Shown here: piece by piece, positions 1 through 8,225 of the stretch
How positions within the stretch are numbered: the stretch's first letter is position 1
How the letters are laid out: each line of letters begins with the position of its first letter
Assembly: GCA_002734065.2 (NCBI GenBank)
Contig: NVXU02000054.1
Location: forward strand, 1-64,000
Direction: 5' to 3'
DNA: 64,000 nucleotides
Origin: Fluviicola sp.
GTDB taxonomy: Bacteria > Bacteroidota > Bacteroidia > Flavobacteriales_D > Crocinitomicaceae
Translations under genes and position numbers: made by a program
Notes under the pieces: generated by a model
What the model saw: only the letters and a program-made list of their open reading frames with translations
Databases searched by the model: none
Told to the model about the DNA's origin: nothing

Positions 1-1
1 T

Positions 2-682
2 ATTGATTATAAATTCTCTGGTCAGAATGAAGAACAGGCAAAAGAAATGGCATTTTTGAGCAAAGCATTGCTTATCGCTGTCTTTTTGATTCTCTTGATT
101 ATCGTGGCACAATTTAATTCATATTCAATGCCAGCTGTGATTATGTTGACTGTTTTGCTATCACTTATTGGCGTTCTTCTTGGTTTACTAATTTCTCGTC
201 AGAATTTTGTGATAATGATGACCATGATTGGAATTATATCCTTGGCAGGAGTGGTGGTAAATAACGCCATCGTCTTGATTGATTATACCAACCTTATTCG
301 AAAGAGAAAACGCAAAGAATTGAACCTTGGAGAATACGACATTCTGCCTTACTCAGAGATTGTCAATTCTGCTATCGAAGGTGGGAAAACCCGTTTACGA
401 CCGGTTTTATTGACAGCAATTACGACTATTCTTGGGCTAATACCCTTGGCTATTGGTTTTAACATAGATTTCTTCAGTTTCTTCACAACCTATGATGCGA
501 AAATCTACATTGGAGGAGACAATAACGTCTTTTTCTCGCCAATGTCTTGGGCTATTATTTACGGATTGACGTTTGCAACCTTCTTGACTTTGATAATTAT
601 CCCAGCGCTTTATTTGTTGATGTTTCAGTTGAAAGTTTGGTTGTACAAGATCTTTAAAGCAGAATTGAGAAGTAATTTGTAG
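2..682 (+). CDS. RND efflux transporter permease, C-terminal part (partial)
   Basis: This is the C-terminal end of an AcrB/HAE1-type resistance-nodulation-division inner-membrane pump, cut by the window start. The frame is open from base 2, so the Met at 47 is internal. Visible hallmarks are hydrophobic helices, the GIISLAGVVVNNAIVLIDY segment and a loop containing GGKTRLRPVLLTAITTILGL, which are the conserved end of the second RND repeat. The last helix ends in a short basic tail. Such pumps use the proton gradient to export drugs or other substrates with a membrane-fusion protein and an outer-membrane channel, whose genes would lie upstream. The substrate cannot be told from this fragment. 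Confidence 0.9.
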   Translation: MDYKFSGQNEEQAKEMAFLSKALLIAVFLILLIIVAQFNSYSMPAVIMLTVLLSLIGVLLGLLISRQNFVIMMTMIGIISLAGVVVNNAIVLIDYTNLIRKRKRKELNLGEYDILPYSEIVNSAIEGGKTRLRPVLLTAITTILGLIPLAIGFNIDFFSFFTTYDAKIYIGGDNNVFFSPMSWAIIYGLTFATFLTLIIIPALYLLMFQLKVWLYKIFKAELRSNL

Positions 683-701
683 CAATGAATGGTCACGAAT
701 A

Positions 702-741
702 GTTAATGTAGTGGTTGGTCGCGACCAACCACTACATTAAC
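702..741. repeat. 40-bp perfect palindrome with TGGTCGCGACCA core
   Basis: The two halves are exact reverse complements with no unpaired loop, centred on TCGCGA. It lies 20 bp after the RND gene. A partial third copy of the right arm (ACCAACC..GCATTAA) follows at 743-758. The same 12-bp core sits at the centre of the palindrome at 47401-47462. It could act as a terminator hairpin, but it lacks a clear T-run. Confidence 0.8.
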
Positions 742-784
742 GACCAACCGTGCATTAAATCAAATTTCTTTCCTATATTAGCCA

Positions 785-1324
785 ATGGCTTTTAACCGTT
801 TAAATCATTCTGTACTTGGAGAAATCCGCCCTCGATTTAAGTTGAAAATCAATTTTGATGCGGAAATGGCGATGGAAAAAGTAAGCGAAGACCTTTTGCA
901 AGACAAGACAGTTGCCGGAGAAAGATCGCAAGCCTATATTTTTGTAAAAACACCTCGACATCATCAACATTATTGGTCGCCCGAGATGAGTGTTCGTATT
1001 GAGCAAGAAGAATACGATGATTACACCACTGTTTCTTGCTTAGTCGGTCCTCGACAAACTGTTTGGGCAATGTTTACTTTTATGTATGCCGTTATTTTTA
1101 TAGCTTCTACCTTTGGCGGAATTTTTAGCATCGTGAAATACACAAACAACGATGACAAAAGTTGGTTATGGATCATTCCTTTAGGAATAATTTGCACTGC
1201 ATCTGTTTTTTTGGTTTCAAAGTTCGGACAGAAAAAAGGACGTGATCAGATGTTGCATCTTGTCAGTTTTATCTATCATTCGCTAGAGAAGTTTACAGAG
1301 GTAAAACGAATCGAAGAGGATTAA
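785..1324 (+). CDS. Hypothetical membrane protein, 179 aa
   Basis: I do not recognise a family. The N-terminal ~90 residues are soluble and mixed alpha/beta, with no signal peptide. Two hydrophobic helices follow, at about residues 94-117 (beginning TVWAMFTFMYAVIFIAS) and 128-146, then a charged C-terminal tail containing KKGRDQ and an amphipathic helix ending KRIEED. It is probably a small inner-membrane protein with a large cytoplasmic N-terminal domain. It stands alone between the RND gene and the convergent polyprenyl synthetase gene, with only 3 bp to the latter's stop. The ATG is the first in frame and is preceded by an AT-rich TATATTAG stretch that could be part of a promoter. Confidence 0.75.
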   Translation: MAFNRLNHSVLGEIRPRFKLKINFDAEMAMEKVSEDLLQDKTVAGERSQAYIFVKTPRHHQHYWSPEMSVRIEQEEYDDYTTVSCLVGPRQTVWAMFTFMYAVIFIASTFGGIFSIVKYTNNDDKSWLWIIPLGIICTASVFLVSKFGQKKGRDQMLHLVSFIYHSLEKFTEVKRIEED

Positions 1325-1327
1325 TTA

Positions 1328-2296
1328 TCAAATGTCTCGTTCCATCAAATAACTGGCAAGCGAAAGTAAATTTTCTTTGTTAGAAGCAGGCACATTGATT
1401 TTTTCTAAATCGCGTTTTGCTTGTTCGAAATAAGACGTCATTTTTTCTTTGCAAAGCTCCTTAACCCCTAATTGGTCTAGTAGTTGCCGAGTACGAGTGA
1501 TTTTCAATTCGATGTTGTTTTCTTTGTGCAATTGACGAAGAATTTCTCGTTGCTCTTTGGTAGAATTAGAAACAGCCGTTAAATAAAGGATGGTTTTTTT
1601 ATTGGCAATCACATCGCCACCGACTTGTTTCCCAAATTTTTCTGGGTCGGCATAGAGGTCCAAAATATCATCTTGTATTTGAAAAGCAATGCCAATATTC
1701 TGTCCGAAAGAAAAAAGATTCTTCTTATCCTCAGAACTTGCATCGGCAACAATTGCCCCAAGATTTAAGGCAGCCCCTAAGAGAACGGAAGTCTTGAGTC
1801 GAATCATTTCAATGTATTCTGCAATGGAAACATCTTCTCTTCCTTCAAAATCCATATCCAATTGCTGCCCTTCGCAAACTTCGATGGCTGTGTTGTTGAA
1901 CAATTCAAGGATTTCTGGCAGTTGTGCAGGGTCAGCTTTGCAAAGAAATTGATAGGCCTTAATCAACATCACATCGCCAGAAAGAACGGCTACGTTTTGG
2001 TTCCATTTTTCGTGAACGGTGGGCCTATTTCTTCGCAATGGTGCTTCGTCCATAATGTCGTCGTGAACCAGCGTAAAGTTGTGAAATACCTCAACAGAAA
2101 GTGCTTGTGAAATGACTTTTTCTTTTGCCATTCCAAACAGTTCTGCACCCAACAAGGTTAGAATAGGGCGAATGCGTTTGCCACCAATGCTCAATAAATA
2201 ACGAAAAGGATCGTACAAACCTGCAGGTTTTGCAGGCATGCTAATTTCATCCAAATGATCTTCGATGAAGGCAGTATATTTTTTTAATTCAAACAT
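1328..2296 (-). CDS. Polyprenyl (trans-isoprenyl) diphosphate synthase
   Basis: This 322-aa all-alpha prenyltransferase condenses isopentenyl diphosphate onto an allylic primer to make a long-chain or geranylgeranyl-type diphosphate for quinones or other isoprenoids. Visible motifs are GGKRIRP near residues 38-44, the first aspartate-rich motif DDIMD at 79-83 and the second, DDILD, at 209-213. Both motifs needed for Mg2+ and diphosphate binding are intact and the length is normal. The start codon overlaps the rfbA stop by one base (TAATG), so the two are probably translationally coupled. The product chain length cannot be assigned confidently from the residues before the first motif. Confidence 0.93.
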   Translation of the reverse strand: MFELKKYTAFIEDHLDEISMPAKPAGLYDPFRYLLSIGGKRIRPILTLLGAELFGMAKEKVISQALSVEVFHNFTLVHDDIMDEAPLRRNRPTVHEKWNQNVAVLSGDVMLIKAYQFLCKADPAQLPEILELFNNTAIEVCEGQQLDMDFEGREDVSIAEYIEMIRLKTSVLLGAALNLGAIVADASSEDKKNLFSFGQNIGIAFQIQDDILDLYADPEKFGKQVGGDVIANKKTILYLTAVSNSTKEQREILRQLHKENNIELKITRTRQLLDQLGVKELCKEKMTSYFEQAKRDLEKINVPASNKENLLSLASYLMERDI

Positions 2297-3159
2297 TAAT
2301 CCTCAATGATACCCAATAAATATTGACCGTAACCACTTTTAACCAAAGGTTCTGCCAATTCTCTTAACTGTTCTGCAGAAATAAAACCATTTCTGTAGGC
2401 AATTTCTTCAATGCAACCTACTTTTAGCCCTTGTCGTTCTTCAATCACCTGCACAAACTGTCCAGCTTGCATCAATGATGAAAATGTTCCCGTGTCTAAC
2501 CACGCAGTACCGCGGCTTAACATCGCAACTTTCAATTTTCCTCTTCGCAAATATTCTGCGTTGATGTCTGTGATCTCATATTCTCCCCGAGGAGAAGGTT
2601 CAAGATTTTTCGCGATTTCTACCACTGAATTATCGTAAAAATACAAACCAGGCACTGCAAAATTTGACTTCGGATTTTCTGGTTTTTCTTCGATAGAAAC
2701 AGCTTTCATGTTCTCATCAAACTCAACTACTCCGTATCTTTCTGGATCGGCGACGTGGTAGGCATAAACGACTCCGCCTTCAGGATTGTTATTCTTTTTC
2801 AGCAATTCTCCCATTCCAACACCGTAGAAAATATTATCCCCTAAAACGAGTGCTACTTTATCGCCTCCAATAAATTCTTCTCCAATGACAAAAGCTTGTG
2901 CAAGACCATTTGGTTCATGTTGTACGGCATATTCAAAATTACAGCCCAATTTTTTACCATCTCCGAGCAATTTCTCAAAATGAGGTAAATCGTGAGGTGT
3001 AGAAATGATGAGAATATCTTTGATTCCTGCATTTAGCAGCAACGACAAAGGATAATAAATCATCGGTTTATCATAAACGGGCATTAATTGCTTACTAACC
3101 GCTAATGTTAACGGGTGTAATCTTGTTCCTGAACCTCCTGCTAAAATAATTCCTTTCAT
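2296..3159 (-). CDS. rfbA: Glucose-1-phosphate thymidylyltransferase
   Basis: This 287-aa nucleotidyltransferase makes dTDP-glucose from glucose-1-phosphate and dTTP, the first step to dTDP-L-rhamnose and other deoxysugars for polysaccharides. The N-terminus has the signature GGSGTRLHP (residues 8-16), followed by [13 protein letters not shown] and, further in, [10 protein letters not shown] and [14 protein letters not shown], all typical of RfbA/RmlA. The length matches the family. rfbB, rfbC and rfbD are not adjacent. It is the upstream partner of the polyprenyl synthase gene in a two-gene unit. Confidence 0.96.
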   Translation of the reverse strand: MKGIILAGGSGTRLHPLTLAVSKQLMPVYDKPMIYYPLSLLLNAGIKDILIISTPHDLPHFEKLLGDGKKLGCNFEYAVQHEPNGLAQAFVIGEEFIGGDKVALVLGDNIFYGVGMGELLKKNNNPEGGVVYAYHVADPERYGVVEFDENMKAVSIEEKPENPKSNFAVPGLYFYDNSVVEIAKNLEPSPRGEYEITDINAEYLRRGKLKVAMLSRGTAWLDTGTFSSLMQAGQFVQVIEERQGLKVGCIEEIAYRNGFISAEQLRELAEPLVKSGYGQYLLGIIED

Positions 3160-3305
3160 TACTTAATGTTTTAATATTTCGACTTCGCTCAACACAAGTG
3201 TTCTAATGATTCAATGGATGCTCAAAGTATGTTACTTATTTTAAACTCCTCACTCATCACTCATCACTCATCACTGGTTGCCGAGCGTTAGCCGAGGTAC
3301 ACTCC
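3160..3305. repeat. Low-complexity spacer with tandem CACTCATCACT / CACTCCTCACT units
   Basis: The spacer between rfbA and the RND exporter holds several 7-10 bp tandem units (about 3246-3275 and 3300-3320), interrupted by GGTTGCCGAGCGTTAGCCGAGG, a short sequence typical of Bacteroidota intergenic repeats. Related CACTCCT units recur at 52860-52886. No coding potential is seen. Confidence 0.6.
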
Positions 3306-5954
3306 TCACTCCTCACTCTCCACTTTCTTTTTAATTTCTAATTCAACATTTCCCCAATCGAGGTCAGATTCTTCTGCGTAGGCATCAAAATAAGGTTCCT
3401 CGAATGATTTTGTGGTTAATCTTCTTTCTAAGGATAATAATAAGGTGGGCAGGATGACTAAATTGGTTACCATAGCCACCAATAAAGTTAATGAAATGAG
3501 CAGGCCAAGTGCTTGTGTTCCTCCGAATTGTGAGAAGGAGAACATGGAGAATCCACAAAAAAGAACGATAGATGTGTAAAACATTCCTAGACCGGCTTCA
3601 CGAATTGCCATTATGACGCACTCTTTTAAATCCCATTGTTTGGATTTTAATTCTTGTCTGTATTTTGCTAAATAATGAATGGTGTCATCGACAGAAATAC
3701 CAAAAGCGATGCTAAAAACGAGTAAAGTAGAAGGCTTTAAAGGGATTCCGAACCAACCCATCACTCCAGCAGTAAATAGCAAGGGAATAAAGTTGGGAAC
3801 CAATGAAACGAGTACCATTCTCCAAGAACGAAAAAGTATCGCCATTAATAGCGATATCGCTAAAATAGCGAACATTAGACTAGTAAAGAGGTTGATAACC
3901 ATGTATTGCGTTCCGTTGGAAGCAACAATAGAGGTTCCAGTGAGCGTAATGCCAAAATATTCATCATCAATGGCTGTTCTTAAGTTCTCTTTAAATCCTT
4001 TTTTGGAGAAATAACTCTTCACCAAATCAGCATCGGAATCAAACTCAAATTGCTTGTCCTCGTTGCCATCGGATAATATTTTTGTAAGAGAATTATAGAC
4101 CGTAGAATATTCAAAAATGATAGAATCGATGTAGGCATCTTTTCCTTTTTCATCGTAGATAGAAAATAAACGTTCTATCGCTTTTTTATCAGGATTAAGG
4201 ATAGAATCAATCTCCAATTGCATGATTTCTGCTTTGTCCTTGATTTCGTAAGAACCGATGTCTTTCATTTGCGAACGAATTCTCAACACACGATGAGCGG
4301 TGTCTAAAAATTCATTCATCACAATTCCAGAACCTCCAGAATTAACCTCGATAGAATTGTCAATGTATTTTTTTAAGGTCGCTAATTTTCTTTTCTTGGT
4401 GACTAATCTAAACTGCGTGGAATCATTGTCATGATACGCCATGTTCGCTGCTTTCAAGAAATCAATGTAGGAAATAAACTTTGAGAACAGTGTATCGTTC
4501 TTGTATTGATTCTGCACCGCGTTAATTCTCCGTAAAGTAGAAGACTTTGCCAATCGACTTTTCTCTTTGTAATCGACCATAATTTCGAAAGGAATAGAAC
4601 CTCCAAAATTGTCTTGAATAAAGTTAAAATCTCGTGCAATTTGATGGTCTTGTGGTAAATCTCCTGTCAAATTCCCCGTTGCTTTTATTTGCAACATTCC
4701 TGCAATGCTGAAAGCAATAATTCCAACGGTTGCCACGTACACCCATTTTCGATGATTTAGCGTGATATTGATGAGGTTGTTCAACAATCCAACTGCTAAT
4801 TTTCTTTCTAAATGTTTGAGATGCTTCTTTTTGGGAGCACTAGAGAATGACAAGAAAATAGGCAAGATGGTAATCGAAATAACAAAGACTAAAATGATGT
4901 TAATGGCCGCACAGATACCAAATTCCATTAATTTTGGAGAATTCGTCGTTACAAAGGTTAAAAACCCTAATGCGGTGGTAAAATTGGTCAAAAATGTTGC
5001 TGTTCCTATCTTTTTAATGACGCGCGTCAATGCTTTTACTTTGTTGCCGTGGAGCAAATATTCTTGGTGAAATTTTGTAATCAGAAAGATGCAATTGGGA
5101 ATACCAATAACAATCATTAATGGAGGATTCAACGCCATGATAATGGTGATGTTGAAATTCAGCGCACCAATCATTCCCATGGACCAAATTACGGCGATTG
5201 CCACAATAACGTTGGAGATAAAAACGACTCGAAGCGAGCGAAAGAACAAATAAATCAACAAAGACGTCACCAAAATCAGCAAGGCAATGAAGATGTACAT
5301 TTCTTTCATTATTTGCTTGCCAATAACGACGCGAAGATGCGGTAATCCTGCATATTTTGGCTTTCCGAAGTACTTGGAATAAGATTCTGCAACATTTTCA
5401 ATATCGAGGATGAGTTGCGCTTTTTTCTGATCCATGATGAACGTTTCATCCACACCAATCATCATCAGTGAGACGTTTTCGTCAGAATTATAGAGCATTC
5501 CCTCGTAAATGGGGTTGTTTTTTATCTCTCGTTTTATAGAATCAATGGATTTGTCTTGGTAGCGTGTGTCTGCGAAAACAAAATGCACTTTAAATTTTTG
5601 TTCTTCTCTATTGTTGGTAATTCCAAAAAGCGTTGCTTCCGAAACGACAGACTCAATGCCGTCATATTCAAGAATAGAGTCGCTGAGTTCTTTCCATTTC
5701 AGAAAATTTTCTTCTGTATAAAGCGAATCAGTCTGAATGGCAATAACGAGTGTTCCGCCATCTTCGCCAAACATAGACTTGAAGCGGTCGTAATCTTTTT
5801 TTGCATCAGCATTCTTAGGAAGAAGAATCCCGTATTTATTATCGAGCTTAAGACCAGTGATTGCGTGGTAGCCAAAAAACACGGTCATTAAAGTAATGAT
5901 GCCTATAATTAGGAATCGATTACGTAAAATGAACTTTGCTATTTTTTGCCACAT
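3306..5954 (-). CDS. RND superfamily exporter, MMPL/HAE3 type
   Basis: This 882-aa inner-membrane protein has the two-repeat RND layout. There is an N-terminal TM helix, a periplasmic domain of about 180 residues and a block of five or six helices containing the conserved segment LNPPLMIVIGIPNCIFLITKF. A second helix, periplasmic domain and helix block follow, with FGISVDDTIHYLAKYRQE, the HAE3 signature with paired Asp residues used for proton coupling. Members are often linked to hopanoid, lipid or hydrophobe export, but no neighbour identifies a substrate here. The acidic C-terminal tail (EPYFDAYAEESDLDW) is cytoplasmic. It appears monocistronic. Confidence 0.9.
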   Translation of the reverse strand: MWQKIAKFILRNRFLIIGIITLMTVFFGYHAITGLKLDNKYGILLPKNADAKKDYDRFKSMFGEDGGTLVIAIQTDSLYTEENFLKWKELSDSILEYDGIESVVSEATLFGITNNREEQKFKVHFVFADTRYQDKSIDSIKREIKNNPIYEGMLYNSDENVSLMMIGVDETFIMDQKKAQLILDIENVAESYSKYFGKPKYAGLPHLRVVIGKQIMKEMYIFIALLILVTSLLIYLFFRSLRVVFISNVIVAIAVIWSMGMIGALNFNITIIMALNPPLMIVIGIPNCIFLITKFHQEYLLHGNKVKALTRVIKKIGTATFLTNFTTALGFLTFVTTNSPKLMEFGICAAINIILVFVISITILPIFLSFSSAPKKKHLKHLERKLAVGLLNNLINITLNHRKWVYVATVGIIAFSIAGMLQIKATGNLTGDLPQDHQIARDFNFIQDNFGGSIPFEIMVDYKEKSRLAKSSTLRRINAVQNQYKNDTLFSKFISYIDFLKAANMAYHDNDSTQFRLVTKKRKLATLKKYIDNSIEVNSGGSGIVMNEFLDTAHRVLRIRSQMKDIGSYEIKDKAEIMQLEIDSILNPDKKAIERLFSIYDEKGKDAYIDSIIFEYSTVYNSLTKILSDGNEDKQFEFDSDADLVKSYFSKKGFKENLRTAIDDEYFGITLTGTSIVASNGTQYMVINLFTSLMFAILAISLLMAILFRSWRMVLVSLVPNFIPLLFTAGVMGWFGIPLKPSTLLVFSIAFGISVDDTIHYLAKYRQELKSKQWDLKECVIMAIREAGLGMFYTSIVLFCGFSMFSFSQFGGTQALGLLISLTLLVAMVTNLVILPTLLLSLERRLTTKSFEEPYFDAYAEESDLDWGNVELEIKKKVESEE

Positions 5955-6052
5955 GGCTTTCTCTCCTTTTTAGTAAGCGACAAAAGTAAGGTTAATTAGT
6001 GAAAGATAGAAATGGAATGAAAAGGAGTTTTTTTGGAGACTGAGGAGGTAAT

Positions 6053-7162
6053 TTATGAGTTTAAAAATTCTGAATACGAATCGGTTTTCATAATATCAAT
6101 TTTAAAGTCCCCCTTTTTATCCTTTAGAATAATTACACTGTCAAAACCTAATTGATCTAATTTTTCAATTGTTGCTAGTTCTCCTTCTTTTAGTCGTAAA
6201 ACTTTTCTCAATAACCAGTCCGATAACGCTTTGTTTGGGTTAGTCATTAATGCTTTCCTGTTATCCTGACAAACTTTAGCATTAAATTTTTCTCCTGAAG
6301 GTACTTGTAACTTAAAATGTATATCTCGCTCCGGGAAAAAATTCGGAAAATGGTTATGAATTTCTGAAGGTATTCTAATTTCTATTTCACCAAATCCTCT
6401 TCTTTCTTGATTAGGTCTTGGCTTTCCATTCCATTGGTTTATACCACTTTTTTCAGGAACTTGTTTTGGTTTTAAGACCCTACTATATAAAGGAAGAATA
6501 ACATAATTTTTTCCTTTAATAAGAGTATTCGTTGCAGTTCTATAATCTTTACTTGAAAATAGGTCAAGTAATAAACTATAAGGATCTTCAATTATGTCAA
6601 CAGGCAATCTAAAAGCATTTTGTGGAATTATAAATTTTCTAAATAAAGTGCTTTTAGAATAATTAAAAGAATAAAAATTGTGTCCATCTTCAAATTGTAA
6701 ACTTGCTTTATTTTTTTTAACAGAGTGGATATTTGCAATATCTATTTGATTATAATCAGTTTCAAAAAGCAATAATTCCTTTTCTCTTCTTGCTACAATA
6801 TGATAAATAGATGATTTTATATCATAAACCCTATTTGCTAAATCAATTCTTTCATTTCGGTACTCCCCTAATTTAAGAGCAAGTTCTTTTCCTTGATAAT
6901 TTTTTAAATCTCTTGAAAGACTGTTAAATTCTGCAATCTTTTCAGTGCTATTATTGTTTTTAGAAATGAATGTTTTTAGTCCAATTCCTACTGAGTTTAA
7001 ATTTGCGTCAAACGCAGTGTCTGAGCGAGATAAGTTATTTGCGTTGAAACTTCTACAGAATATATTTTCTGCAACTCTGTAGTTTATAATAGGAACAGCA
7101 CTTTTATATTTTTTTGAAGCTATTTCCTGCTTTACGCTACAATCTTTTTATTCATTCTTCAT
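6053..7162 (-). pseudogene. Type II restriction endonuclease-like gene, stop at codon 5
   Basis: The reading frame is open from 7147 to 6053 (about 365 residues) and encodes a restriction-endonuclease-like protein. The N-terminal half has VPIINYRVAENIFC, then SRSDTAFDA and GIGLKTF (about residues 46-65), a plausible PD-(D/E)xK-like core. The C-terminal half has SGINQWN, a B3-like DNA-binding pattern (IHNHFPNFFPERD, AKVCQDNRKALM) and DWLLRKVLRL. No ATG, GTG or TTG precedes the conserved region within the open frame. An ATG at 7160-7162 is in frame but followed by TAA at 7148-7150 (M-K-N-E-stop). The simplest reading is a nonsense mutation at codon 5. Alternatives are a rare start codon or a short product from the TTG at 6772 (239 aa) that would lack the putative catalytic part. 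Family assignment is from remembered patterns. Confidence 0.6.
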
Positions 7163-7191
7163 AAAAAGGATTTCCACTGCAATCAGGGCTA

Positions 7192-7455
7192 TTAACCAAA
7201 TTCGATATAATCAAAAATAATTTCATTAATTTCAAGATCATCTTCTTTCATAACAATTCTTGAAGTTAATTTATCAATCCATTTAATGATTTCTATTTTA
7301 GAATAAAGTTTATTTAAAAAACTCAAAAGTTTATTTTGCTTATTAAAATCACCTATAAAGAATAAAATATCAGTTTTAAAACTATCGGCATAATTATTAG
7401 AAACAGTATCTAATTGTTCCTTTAAATATTCTATTTTATCTTTAATTGTTAGCAT
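7192..7455 (-). CDS. Small helical hypothetical protein in the R-M island, 87 aa
   Basis: I do not recognise the family. The protein is charged, Lys/Asp/Ile-rich and predicted mostly helical, with no signal peptide or TM segment. Its start overlaps the end of the DUF3883-type gene by 7 bp, which suggests translational coupling, and the endonuclease frame begins about 30 bp after its stop. The low GC content matches the other island genes. In this position it could be a controller, an inhibitor or a third subunit, but no helix-turn-helix is evident and this is only inference. Confidence 0.6.
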   Translation of the reverse strand: MLTIKDKIEYLKEQLDTVSNNYADSFKTDILFFIGDFNKQNKLLSFLNKLYSKIEIIKWIDKLTSRIVMKEDDLEINEIIFDYIEFG

Positions 7456-8222
7456 ATATCATTTACTAAATGGTACTCTTTTGAAATTCTGGAAGTAATT
7501 GTTCTTTCTTTAAAAGTTAGATTTTTTATTGGGTTTTCAATTGTTAAAAATGTTGGTAAATCATTTAAATTCATTACTAAAGTGATAATATAGTCATCTT
7601 TATACTCTAATGCTTTCTTATATTCATTCTCTGTCAATCTAAATTTTCCTTTTTTGGCTCTTATTCCTTTCACTTCAGCTAAATAAGAATTGTCATCAAA
7701 ACTAACTTGAAAATCATAACCATCACCAAAAAGTCTTGCATCTTCAATAATTCCATTCTTAAAAAGATCAATAGAGTTATAGTTATTCAAAAAATAAAGT
7801 TCAGCTTCCAAACCTGTTTCTTGTAATTTTTTAAACCTTGATTTCACAATAGGTTTTACATCAACTAAAAGCTCTTTTAATTGATGGTTTTCTTTTAAAA
7901 ATAGTTTAACAATATTAGCATATCCTCTACAGTTTTCAGTTCCAAACAAATTATCTATCAGTAATTTTCTATGTATATATGCATCTCCTTTTTGCCACCA
8001 TCCTTTTCTTCCATTATTTGGAAAAAAATGGTCAAATAAATCCATTCTGTTCTTAACCGTCCCTGTTGTTTCAGCAATGTTATTTTCTACAAAATATTCA
8101 TAAAAGGCAGTTTTAGTAGTAAAATCAAACTCTTTAATAAAATCATTATTAAATTTTGACAATCCATACCCTATCAAATTTAAGATCTCATAATTTTTAT
8201 GTTTATTACCTGATTTATCCAT
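7449..8222 (-). CDS. DUF3883 (Mrr-like nuclease-fold) domain protein of R-M island
   Basis: This 257-aa protein begins with a helical region. Conserved-looking stretches there include LIGYGLSKFN and NGRKGWWQKGDAYIHRK. Its C-terminal half resembles DUF3883, a PD-(D/E)xK-like fold: EAELYFLNNYNSID, then GDGYDFQVSF and YLAEVKGIRAKKGKFRLTENEYKKA. In that fold the D...E-V-K pattern is the putative catalytic core, and E, K and the upstream D are all present here. It begins 3 bp after the methyltransferase stop and overlaps the 87-aa gene. DUF3883 proteins often accompany restriction systems. Whether this is the nuclease, a specificity subunit or an accessory factor cannot be decided from sequence alone. 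Confidence 0.75.
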   Translation of the reverse strand: MDKSGNKHKNYEILNLIGYGLSKFNNDFIKEFDFTTKTAFYEYFVENNIAETTGTVKNRMDLFDHFFPNNGRKGWWQKGDAYIHRKLLIDNLFGTENCRGYANIVKLFLKENHQLKELLVDVKPIVKSRFKKLQETGLEAELYFLNNYNSIDLFKNGIIEDARLFGDGYDFQVSFDDNSYLAEVKGIRAKKGKFRLTENEYKKALEYKDDYIITLVMNLNDLPTFLTIENPIKNLTFKERTITSRISKEYHLVNDIC

Positions 8223-8225
8223 TTC

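Noticed and set aside
3240-3325. CACTCATCACT tandem units as a CRISPR-like array
   Set aside because: The units are 7-10 bp, directly adjacent and without spacers; no cas genes occur in the window.
7119-7130. GCAGGAAATAGC, encoding AGNS in an alternative frame, close to VPIINYRVAENI, as a displaced methyltransferase motif X
   Set aside because: The AGNS and VPII pieces are in different frames and 19 nt apart, while methyltransferases have only two or three residues between them. VPIINYRVAENIFC fits the endonuclease N-terminus better.
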